From the NCBI GenBank assembly GCA_016786565.1, contig JAEUVY010000040.1, positions 1 through 49,702 on the forward strand: a stretch of DNA of 49,702 nucleotides. The letters are read 5' to 3'. The position numbers were made by a program, and so were the translations under genes. Positions 8,384 to 15,526 of the stretch are shown here, piece by piece. Position 1 is the stretch's first letter. The number at the start of each line of letters is the position of its first letter. Source of the DNA: Flavipsychrobacter sp. (lineage in GTDB: Bacteria > Bacteroidota > Bacteroidia > Chitinophagales > Chitinophagaceae). Under the pieces are notes generated by a model. It was not told where the DNA came from and searched no databases. It saw nothing but the letters and a program-made list of their open reading frames with translations.

Positions 8384-9337
8384 ATGAATACTGAACAACC
8401 GCTCGTAAGTGTCTGTACCATTTCTTACAACCACGAAAAATACATAGAGCGTGCTATTCAGGGAGTTGTAGAACAGCGATACAATTTCAAGGTTGAGTTC
8501 ATCATAGGCGATGACTGTTCAAAAGACGGTACCCGCGACATCATACGCAGGTATCAGGCTCAGTATCCAGACCTTATTTTTCCTCTGTTTCCAGAAAAGA
8601 ACCTGGGCGCCAAGCAGAACGCGATGCAGACCATGAAGCGGTGCCGTGGCAAGTACATAGCGTTTCTGGAGGGCGATGACTTTTGGACAGATCCTACCAA
8701 GCTGCAGCGACAGGCCAACTTTATGGAGGCAAATCCTGAATACATGATCTGTTTCACCGATGTGGATCTGCTGAATGATACTGAGGATGAACACCCTGAT
8801 CCTTTTACGAAACCGGATAAGGAACGTTTGACAATAGAAGATGTCATCATGACGGAGCGCGTGTTTATCCCTACAGCCACCTTGTTCTTCCGCAATCAAC
8901 TGCCCGATCCGTTGCCGAAATTCTTCCAGGAGGCCAATAACGGTGATATTGCCATACATCTGGTAATGGCCGATCAGGGCCCCATTCGTTACCTGCCCGG
9001 CAAGACCGCAGTTTACCGGCACCATAGCGGTGGTGTTACCAAGACCCGTCAGTTCGGCGGGTTGGCATACAAACAGTTGTTCGGTATGTATGAAGCGGCC
9101 AACGCGCACTTCGGCAGTAAGTACGACGCTATCTTCCGCCGCCGTCTGGGGCAGATGTCGCGCACGCTGCTCATGTATTTCTCGCGCGACCTGCACGGTA
9201 TGGAAAAGGTGAAGTATGTGTTGGCCAACTCAGGCAACTACTTTAAGTACTCCGATGGCATCAACCTCAAAGAGATGGGCTACTACACAGTGACGCTCTT
9301 TTTCCCTTCGTTACTAAAGTCTAAGAAGAACCGCTAA
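8384..9337 (+). CDS. Family 2 glycosyltransferase
   Basis: A 317-residue GT-A fold glycosyltransferase. The start ATG at 8384 is chosen because the GT2 domain begins directly after it (VSVCTISYNHEKYIERAI); a longer reading from 8261 would overlap the candidate promoter. The nucleotide-binding GDDCSKDGT motif and the metal-binding EGDDFWTDP (DXD-type) motif are both present. It resembles the SpsA/WcaA-like enzymes that transfer a sugar from a nucleotide donor to a surface glycan or lipid-linked acceptor in the cytoplasm. It is followed at 55 bases by wbqC and probably heads that small operon. Confidence 0.92.
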   Translation: MNTEQPLVSVCTISYNHEKYIERAIQGVVEQRYNFKVEFIIGDDCSKDGTRDIIRRYQAQYPDLIFPLFPEKNLGAKQNAMQTMKRCRGKYIAFLEGDDFWTDPTKLQRQANFMEANPEYMICFTDVDLLNDTEDEHPDPFTKPDKERLTIEDVIMTERVFIPTATLFFRNQLPDPLPKFFQEANNGDIAIHLVMADQGPIRYLPGKTAVYRHHSGGVTKTRQFGGLAYKQLFGMYEAANAHFGSKYDAIFRRRLGQMSRTLLMYFSRDLHGMEKVKYVLANSGNYFKYSDGINLKEMGYYTVTLFFPSLLKSKKNR

Positions 9338-9392
9338 ATTTGCGCACCACCCCTGCAAGCCGGGGGACGGACGCCGTTCAGATCTATCGCAA

Positions 9393-10055
9393 ATGAAAGT
9401 AGCCATTATGCAGCCATATGTTTGTCCCTATCTGGGTTATTTCCAGTTGGTTGCGTCTGTAGATACGTTTGTGTTTTATGACGATGTCAATTTCATAAAG
9501 GGCGGCTGGATCAACCGCAACCGCATCATGTCCAATGGTCGCGAGTTCCTGTTCACCATTCCGCTCACAGATGCAAGCTCATTCCGCCTCATTCGCGACA
9601 CGCAGATCAACTGGCGATCTAAGGACATAGAGAAGTTCGTAACCAACGTCAGGCTGTCTTACAGAAAGGCTCCGTTCTATAACGATGTGATGCCGATAGT
9701 AGATGCCATGTTTGCCGCCCGCCCCGATACCATTTCTCAGCTGGCTATAGATAGTGTCATTCGCTTCTCACAGTATCTGGGAATAGATACCCGGTTCAAA
9801 GTGTCCTCGGAAGGTGGTTATCCGCGCACCGACGACAGGGTACAGAACCTCATTAATATCCTTGCCGCCGAAGGGGGCGATCATTATATCAATCCGATAG
9901 GCGGGCAGGAACTGTATGCGCCCGAAGACTTCGCGCCGCATGGTGTGCAACTGAATTTCCTTAAGGGTACAGGCAGTTTGTCTATCATTGATGTATGCAT
10001 GAACACTGCCCCTGCAGATGTAAAGGAAATGCTTAAAAACTATACACTGATATGA
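9393..10055 (+). CDS. WbqC family protein
   Basis: A 220-residue protein matching the WbqC family over its whole length. It starts with the characteristic KVAIMQPYVCPYLGYFQL segment, followed by FYDDVNFIKGGWINRNRI. These proteins occur in O-antigen and other surface-sugar loci next to aminotransferases and acyltransferases, and their biochemical role is not well defined. Here it overlaps the start of the DegT-like gene by four bases (ATGA), showing tight coupling. The GT2, aminotransferase-like and GNAT neighbours fit an amino-sugar modification pathway. Confidence 0.9.
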   Translation: MKVAIMQPYVCPYLGYFQLVASVDTFVFYDDVNFIKGGWINRNRIMSNGREFLFTIPLTDASSFRLIRDTQINWRSKDIEKFVTNVRLSYRKAPFYNDVMPIVDAMFAARPDTISQLAIDSVIRFSQYLGIDTRFKVSSEGGYPRTDDRVQNLINILAAEGGDHYINPIGGQELYAPEDFAPHGVQLNFLKGTGSLSIIDVCMNTAPADVKEMLKNYTLI

Positions 10056-10990
10056 AAGAGATAGGCGGTTATCTGGAAATGGAACTTGGCCCCGTTGGCC
10101 ACAGTTATCATACCGATGTGGTAGGTGTCAACTCGGGTCGCAATGCACTGGAGTACATTCTGCGGTTGCGGGGCTATGATAAATTGTATCTGCCGCATTA
10201 TCACTGCGACGCACTTATTGTGCCATTGAAGCGGTTGGGAATAGCTTACGAATTCTACAGCATCAATTACGATTTCGAGTTCGAAGCGTTTACTGTTCCT
10301 GAGGGTGCCGCATTGCTCTATATCAACTTTTTCGGTTTGAAGGATGACTATATAGCGGGTCTTGCAAAACAATATCCCTCGTTTATTGTAGATAATGCCC
10401 ATTCGTTCTATTCGGCGCCACTGCCGGGAGTAGATACTTTCTATTCTTGCCGCAAGTTCTTTGGCGTGCCCGATGGTGCCTATGTTGCCGCTACCGACAG
10501 ACTGCAACATCAGTTTGCGCACGATGTTTCCGCTCATCGCTACCAGCACCTGGTTGGCCGGCGCGATCAATCGGCAAATGAACATTTCAGCTTTTATCGC
10601 AAGGTGGAAGATTCGTTCGATACCGAGGAGATAAAGCTTATGTCAGCGTCTACGGCGGCCGTTATGGGCGCTATAGACTATGACCGGGCGCTGAGCCGCC
10701 GCCGTACTAATTACAGCACATTGCATGCCGCACTGAAACAGATGAACCGGTTGAAGTTGCCCGACGTGGCGGCCGGCCTGTCCTATCCGCTGCTGGCTTC
10801 GCGTGATATCATGCAACGGCTCATCAGTCATAAGATATATGTAGGCACCTATTGGCCTAATGTTATCGCCGATATGCCCCATCATACTACCGAATACGAC
10901 CTCGCATACAATCTATTAAGCCTGCCTATCGATCAGCGTTATGACGCGGTGGACATGGCAGAGATCATCAAAAGAGTAATCAATGATTGA
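10052..10990 (+). CDS. Compact DegT/DnrJ/EryC1-like PLP-dependent enzyme
   Basis: A 312-residue protein resembling sugar aminotransferases of the DegT/DnrJ/EryC1 family but shorter than the usual 360-400 residues. Visible elements are NSGRNALEYIL (residues 27-37, the substrate/PLP phosphate region), the VDNAHSF block with Asp114 that would contact the pyridine nitrogen, and YSCRKFFGVPDGAY with Lys135 in the position of the Schiff-base lysine. An intact lysine argues for a working PLP enzyme. It overlaps WbqC by four bases and the GNAT gene by eight. Together the three genes could make an N-acylated amino sugar; the substrate is unknown. Confidence 0.75.
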   Translation: MKEIGGYLEMELGPVGHSYHTDVVGVNSGRNALEYILRLRGYDKLYLPHYHCDALIVPLKRLGIAYEFYSINYDFEFEAFTVPEGAALLYINFFGLKDDYIAGLAKQYPSFIVDNAHSFYSAPLPGVDTFYSCRKFFGVPDGAYVAATDRLQHQFAHDVSAHRYQHLVGRRDQSANEHFSFYRKVEDSFDTEEIKLMSASTAAVMGAIDYDRALSRRRTNYSTLHAALKQMNRLKLPDVAAGLSYPLLASRDIMQRLISHKIYVGTYWPNVIADMPHHTTEYDLAYNLLSLPIDQRYDAVDMAEIIKRVIND

Positions 10991-11456
10991 CATTTACATC
11001 AGACCCCTACGCATGGGTGACCACCTCGTTGCCTACCATTGGAGAAATAATCCGGAAGTATGGAAATACACCGGCTCGCGCCCCGATATAGTGGTGACAG
11101 AAGAGATAGAAGCGCAGTGGATGGAACGTGTATTAAAACAGACCAACGCGCTTAGATACGGCATCTGTATCAAGGACACGGACGAGTATATCGGAAATGT
11201 GACCATCACTGATATTGACGGGGACAAGGGCGAGTTTCACACCCACATAGGGGCGGTGCAGTATTGGGGTAAGGGCCTTGCTACAAAGGCGGCAAAGCTC
11301 ATGCTGGAATTGGCATTCTCGAAAGGAGTGAACCATATTCACCTCTATGTACACAAAGATAACAAGGCGGCCGTGGGTGTTTACGAAAAATGTGGTTTTA
11401 AGATAGTGGGAGAGGAAGGCGACAGCTACCGGATGGAGATCCATAACGAAGGCTGA
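10983..11456 (+). CDS. GNAT family N-acetyltransferase (RimJ/RimL-like)
   Basis: A 157-residue acetyltransferase of the GNAT superfamily, RimJ/RimL branch. It has the N-terminal [21 protein letters not shown] motif and the acetyl-CoA binding segment HIGAVQYWGKGLATKAAKLM (a variant of Q/RxxGxG/A), followed by VHKDNKAAVGVYEKCGFK. It begins eight bases inside the DegT-like gene, so both are read together. By analogy with FdtC/WecD-type enzymes it may acetylate the amino group made by its neighbour; other acceptors are possible. A strong terminator follows 20 bases downstream. Confidence 0.9.
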   Translation: MIDIYIRPLRMGDHLVAYHWRNNPEVWKYTGSRPDIVVTEEIEAQWMERVLKQTNALRYGICIKDTDEYIGNVTITDIDGDKGEFHTHIGAVQYWGKGLATKAAKLMLELAFSKGVNHIHLYVHKDNKAAVGVYEKCGFKIVGEEGDSYRMEIHNEG

Positions 11457-11475
11457 GTCCCTGCCTCCTGATACT

Positions 11476-11506
11476 AAAAATGCCCCGGTATCCCGGGGCA
11501 TTTTTT
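11476..11506. terminator. Bidirectional Rho-independent terminator
   Basis: An eight-base perfect stem TGCCCCGG/CCGGGGCA (11481-11488 and 11493-11500) with a TATC loop. It is flanked by AAAAA on the left and TTTTTT on the right, so it works on both strands. It sits between the convergent GNAT and T9SS cargo genes. Confidence 0.92.
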
Positions 11507-11527
11507 ATTGTATAGTAGTTGGTTGTT

Positions 11528-13165
11528 TTACTTTGATAACAGCACCTTGTGTGTTGATACGCTGCCGTCTTCATTCTTCAGCGATACCACATAGTTACCT
11601 GCAGGCAACATGCTCAGGTCTGCTTCATAGCTCGACCTGTTGATAATGTCTTCCTGCTTCATTACCTGACCAACAACGTTGTAAACAGTCAGGTGAGCGT
11701 TAACCTTATCGCTGCCCCAATCGAATGTAAGCAGGCCGGTAGTAGGGTTAGGATAGATCTTAACATTGCTTCCTGCTATGTTCTTCACATCAAGCAGAGA
11801 GATGTAGATAACATTTGACGGGCGTGACTGACAGTTACCTGTGTCGCGAACTGCATAGTAGTAGCCCATAGACCCCGGGTGGTAGGTCTGTGCATTAGCA
11901 CCCGGAATGATCACTCCGTTGAAGTACCATACATAAGTGCCCGCAGTGTTAGCCACCAGCATATTGTCTATAAGAGAAACCAACGGAGCCACCGGAGTGC
12001 TGTCGCGCACCATGAGTACCGCAGGCGTGGTCACAGAGTCTGATGTGTAACAACCCCCATCGGTAGTGCGCACCCTGAATTTCAACAGATCCCCATCAGC
12101 GTATGACTGCGAGTGTATGGCGCTGCCAGTAGCAACTACGGTATCATTCAGCAACCAGATAAGATCAGGCGTAGTGCCTGTAGATCCATAGGTGGCCGTG
12201 AAGGTGATCACAGAATCGATACAGCCCGGGTTAGCACCACTGGTCAGTACAATACTTGCTGTAGGAGTGATGTTTGGTATCACCGTCATAGTGATGGATG
12301 ATGATATAGTTGTGTCATTGATCACACAGGAATCAGGCGCAACCAGCATACAGTAAACAATGTCTGAGTTGTGGAGCGAGTCTGTTACATACATCGGACC
12401 AATAGCACCCGGAACATGAACACCGTTCACAAACCAGTAGATCGTAGAGCCAAGCCCTGCATCAGTAGTTACCGCGCTGAAGGTATCAGCATAACCCGCG
12501 CATATCGGGTTGTGGAATACCGACATGGTCAGGGTGGCCGTGAGCGAATCATGGATCACTTCAATACCGTTTGAGTAAGCGGTGTCGGTAGGGAATGCAC
12601 ATGTAGAGTTGGACACCATCAATACAGAAACCGTATCGCCATCATTAAAAATACTTGTGAAGCTGCTGCTTGTTGCGCCGAAAACGGGCATGCCATCAAT
12701 ATACCAATAGTATAGCGGTGCAGTTCCTCCGTTTATGGGGTAGGCGCTGAATGTGATCGGATGGCCGGGGCAATCGGGGTTACTACCTGCGGTTATGGAG
12801 TTCAGTACATGTGGCATTATAGCCGTACTCCTGTACACAGTGATACTGTTAGACTCTGCGCTGTCGATAAAGCCACCGCTCGACATATAATATACCTTGG
12901 CGGTAACTATGTCGCCGTTCACCAATGCTGAACTATGAAATGTGTCTATCGAAACGCCTGTATAGATACCGTTCACGAACCATTTGAACGTAGAACCGAT
13001 AGCCGTATCGTTCGACTCGATAGCTGTAAAGTCGAGCTGAACGCCCGGGCAGGTCGTATCCGTTCCGAACGGCAGATAGATCGATACTGAGTCTTCTGTT
13101 TGCGCATTCACAAAACCATGAATGCCAAAGCATAAGAGTATCATCAGGGTAATTTTACGTATCAT
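11528..13165 (-). CDS. T9SS type A sorting domain protein with Ig-like repeats
   Basis: A secreted protein of about 545 residues. The ATG at 13165 is chosen because it gives a signal peptide (IRKITLMILLCFGIHGFVNAQ) directly; a longer reading adds 50 unrelated residues. The body contains several repeats of about 85-95 residues, each with a NPxCxGxxxTFxA start and a YWYIDG/YWFVNG centre, typical of Ig-like adhesin modules. The last 80 residues (VKIYPNPTTGLLTFDW ... HKVLLSK) form a type A sorting domain that directs export by the T9SS and surface attachment. The probable role is cell-surface adhesion or matrix, not an enzyme. Confidence 0.9.
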   Translation of the reverse strand: MIRKITLMILLCFGIHGFVNAQTEDSVSIYLPFGTDTTCPGVQLDFTAIESNDTAIGSTFKWFVNGIYTGVSIDTFHSSALVNGDIVTAKVYYMSSGGFIDSAESNSITVYRSTAIMPHVLNSITAGSNPDCPGHPITFSAYPINGGTAPLYYWYIDGMPVFGATSSSFTSIFNDGDTVSVLMVSNSTCAFPTDTAYSNGIEVIHDSLTATLTMSVFHNPICAGYADTFSAVTTDAGLGSTIYWFVNGVHVPGAIGPMYVTDSLHNSDIVYCMLVAPDSCVINDTTISSSITMTVIPNITPTASIVLTSGANPGCIDSVITFTATYGSTGTTPDLIWLLNDTVVATGSAIHSQSYADGDLLKFRVRTTDGGCYTSDSVTTPAVLMVRDSTPVAPLVSLIDNMLVANTAGTYVWYFNGVIIPGANAQTYHPGSMGYYYAVRDTGNCQSRPSNVIYISLLDVKNIAGSNVKIYPNPTTGLLTFDWGSDKVNAHLTVYNVVGQVMKQEDIINRSSYEADLSMLPAGNYVVSLKNEDGSVSTHKVLLSK

Positions 13166-13330
13166 ATCAAAAACAATTTTCTTGTGCCGGGCAGTACCCG
13201 ACAACATTAGTTTCCGTAAAAATAATGTATTCATTTTAAAATACCCGCAACAATTTGGGCTTTTGCCGTTTCCGCAACTCCGAAGTGCCTTCCGCTCCCT
13301 CCCGAACACGAACACAACCTGTCAGCCATT

Positions 13331-13376
13331 CCCAATCCCAATTCCCAAAGCCTAACCCCCAATTCCCTACTCCCCC
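13331..13376 (-). repeat. G-tract repeat (possible G-quadruplex) on minus strand
   Basis: Six runs of three to five C on the plus strand, at 13331, 13337, 13344, 13356, 13365 and 13372, separated by 3-9 bases. They read on the minus strand as GGG-AATT/ATT-GGG repeats. The run lies at the very end of, and just beyond, the SET-domain gene, in its transcript sense. It could fold as a G-quadruplex or be a degenerate simple repeat. Confidence 0.55.
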
Positions 13377-13759
13377 GCCATATCAAACCATACCGGCGTC
13401 GGGTCGTCCCAGTTCCCGTTGTAGTTGATGGTCAGTTCTTCACCTGCTTCAATATCTCTCACCGTCTGTACATACATCTCACTTTTTTCGTAATCCATAA
13501 AGTACTCGCAGTTTGATGTATAGGAATGATTGTATATAGGTATGTTGCCCAGCGCCATACAGCACATATCCGCTCCGTCGGGTTGCCATTCAAATATGTA
13601 ATTATATAATAGCGTCTGGTCTATCAGCTTCCGTTCTTCCCCGGTCATTACTATCACGGGGGCGCTTTCTATCACCGTTCCCGCCTTTATGGGCTTTTTT
13701 GTGAACATCCCACGGCCTTTTCGTGCCGTTTCGGCGATATATAGATATGTTTTGGTCAT
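13367..13759 (-). CDS. SET domain protein
   Basis: A 130-residue stand-alone SET domain. It shows the short N-terminal KGRGMFT motif (residues 14-20), the pseudoknot motif YNHSYTSNCEY (76-86, with the NHS triplet at 77-79) and EELTINY (107-113), which bind S-adenosylmethionine and form the active site in lysine methyltransferases. The usual C-terminal cysteine cluster is absent. The ATG at 13759 is preferred to an upstream TTG at 13771. Bacterial SET proteins of this size are found in many phyla and their targets are mostly unknown. The gene is divergent from the barrel-like gene at 13866. Confidence 0.85.
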   Translation of the reverse strand: MTKTYLYIAETARKGRGMFTKKPIKAGTVIESAPVIVMTGEERKLIDQTLLYNYIFEWQPDGADMCCMALGNIPIYNHSYTSNCEYFMDYEKSEMYVQTVRDIEAGEELTINYNGNWDDPTPVWFDMAGE

Positions 13760-13865
13760 CCGGCAGTTCAAAAGTAGCTACACCGCTGCAAAAACCCCTA
13801 ATCGTCAATAAAATAGTATTTTTAGATGTCTTTTTATATATTTACAACTCAAAGGCACAACACGT

Positions 13866-14708
13866 ATGAATCTGATCAGGAAAGCCTGTTTCGTTACTGC
13901 ATTTATTTTTGCTATGATGCCGGTAGTGAGTTTCGCTCAGTACCAGCATATGGTTGAACCCTTCTGGAGCAATCTGCGCAATCCGTTACGTTACGAGATA
14001 GGCGGCGGACTGGTCATGCCTTCAGGTTCTTTTACCGGTGTGGTGCGTGTTGTTGATGGCAGCGGAGATTTCAAAGGAGATTCTACTGCTACCCGCAAAT
14101 TGCCGGGTACCGGTTTCGGGGCCAGTATCGGTCTTAATCTCCCGTTCAAGGCTACCGGTCACATCAGTTGCTGGGCCGTTGCGGCTCAGTTGCAGGCAAA
14201 CATGTATACCTGGAGCGACCTGAACCAGACAATGAATACCAGCGGCACCTACAAAGCAAGCACTCCCGCGCTTAACGCGGCTACTATGCAGGTTTGTATG
14301 CCTATAGGAATCGACTACAAGATCGGTAACGACGCTATCCTCACCAAGCGCCTGCCTATGGGGGCTTCTTTTGGTGTGGGTGTCATCCCTCAGATCATGA
14401 TCACTAATCTGGAGGGCGTAAGCGGTTTCACTGGACAGTATGGTTACAGCTGCCTTCCTTACGCCAAATTCGACTGGTCGGTATTTACCGGTTTCTGCTG
14501 GAAGATACGTGCCATGTATTCTATGGGTAATGTGAACCTGATGGACGTGAACCGTTCTTTGAACAACCTCACCGACGGACCATTCAAATTCAGTTCCACT
14601 TCTCAGCTGCAACTTTCTTTCATCATCATGCCTTTCTCAGGCCGTTGGAAGGAATACACGTGGTACAATACCTTCGATACCTACAACCAGCACGACAAGT
14701 TCAACTAA
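13866..14708 (+). CDS. Secreted barrel-like protein, unknown function
   Basis: A 280-residue protein with a signal peptide (KACFVTAFIFAMMPVVSFAQ, cleaved near residue 25). The rest is rich in glycine and aromatics with alternating strands (for example YEIGGGLVMPSG, TGFGASIGLNLPF, MGASFGVGVIPQIMI), which suggests an outer-membrane beta-barrel or T9SS-associated envelope protein. It lacks a T9SS sorting domain. I do not recognise the family. An AT-rich stretch with TATATTTA at 13837 could hold its promoter. It is followed by a 110-base gap before the GT2 gene, so it is probably a separate unit. Confidence 0.75.
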   Translation: MNLIRKACFVTAFIFAMMPVVSFAQYQHMVEPFWSNLRNPLRYEIGGGLVMPSGSFTGVVRVVDGSGDFKGDSTATRKLPGTGFGASIGLNLPFKATGHISCWAVAAQLQANMYTWSDLNQTMNTSGTYKASTPALNAATMQVCMPIGIDYKIGNDAILTKRLPMGASFGVGVIPQIMITNLEGVSGFTGQYGYSCLPYAKFDWSVFTGFCWKIRAMYSMGNVNLMDVNRSLNNLTDGPFKFSSTSQLQLSFIIMPFSGRWKEYTWYNTFDTYNQHDKFN

Positions 14709-14805
14709 TACCTGAAGGGTGGTTTAGTGGTCACCGGTTTGCCCTGAACAGGAAGCTGTTCCCGCCTGTGTAATTTTTCGGATCGGGTGCCGTTACTTTT
14801 ATAAC

Positions 14806-14813
14806 TATTTTTG
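14806..14813 (+). promoter_or_regulatory. Candidate -7 element (TATTTTTG)
   Basis: A perfect TAnnTTTG match just before the GT2 ATG at 14819. No TTG is seen at the expected upstream distance. If real, transcription would start at or very near the ATG, giving an almost leaderless message. Confidence 0.3.
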
Positions 14814-14818
14814 ACCCC

Positions 14819-15526
14819 ATGCCCGTTTCTCTGGTTTTGCCCTGCTACAACCCTCAGCCCGGCTGGGAGGAGGTAGTGCGTTCCTGTTTCTCTGCTCTGG
14901 CAGAGTGCTGGGGTGGCAATGCCGAGCTGATACTGGTGCTGGATGGCGCCAGTGCCACCGTCACCGATCAGGCACTGGATCATCTGCGGACCAACATTCC
15001 TACACTCAAGGTTATCACCTATCCCGAGAATCACGGCAAGGGATATGCAACCCGCAAGGGTGTGGAGGCCGCTACCGGCGACATTATACTGTATACCGAC
15101 ATCGATTTCCCGTACACCTCGGCAAGCATATGCGAGGTATATAAAGCGCTTGCTACGGGTGGCTGCGATGTGGCCATAGGCGTTAAGAATGCCGACTATT
15201 ACAGTCATGTGCCGTTCGTGCGCAGGGTCATTTCCCGTGTGCTGCGGTTGGGTACGCGCACCTTGCTCTCCATGCCCATTACCGACACACAGTGCGGGCT
15301 CAAGGGCTTCAACCGGGCAGCTGCAGACGTGTTCCTGTCCACCACCATCGATCGTTATCTGTTCGATCTGGAATTTGTGTACAAGTGTACTGCCGGCAAG
15401 AAGTTGCGCATGGTGGCCATCCCGGTCACCCTCAAAGAGAACATTCGTTTCCGCAGCATGAATTATCGTATTTTACTACCCGAAATGCGCAACTTCATCA
15501 GTCTGCTCTTCAATAAGAACCGATGA
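14819..15526 (+). CDS. Family 2 glycosyltransferase (DPM/DPG synthase-like)
   Basis: A 235-residue cytoplasmic glycosyltransferase of the dolichyl-phosphate mannose/glucose synthase type. Motifs are VSLVLPCYNPQPGW at the start, ENHGKGYATRKGVEAATGD, and the metal-binding DIDFP (DXD) near residues 98-102, followed by DTQCGLKGFNR, typical of polyprenyl-phosphate glycosyltransferases. It has no C-terminal membrane anchor. It probably charges a polyprenyl phosphate carrier with a sugar that the GT-C-like protein encoded next (four-base ATGA overlap) uses on the periplasmic side. The family is certain; the sugar is not known. Confidence 0.92.
   Translation: MPVSLVLPCYNPQPGWEEVVRSCFSALAECWGGNAELILVLDGASATVTDQALDHLRTNIPTLKVITYPENHGKGYATRKGVEAATGDIILYTDIDFPYTSASICEVYKALATGGCDVAIGVKNADYYSHVPFVRRVISRVLRLGTRTLLSMPITDTQCGLKGFNRAAADVFLSTTIDRYLFDLEFVYKCTAGKKLRMVAIPVTLKENIRFRSMNYRILLPEMRNFISLLFNKNR

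Noticed and set aside
9346..9366. CCCC...GGGG hairpin after the GT2 gene as a terminator
   Set aside because: The stem is only four bases and no T-tract follows; wbqC follows closely and is probably in the same transcript.
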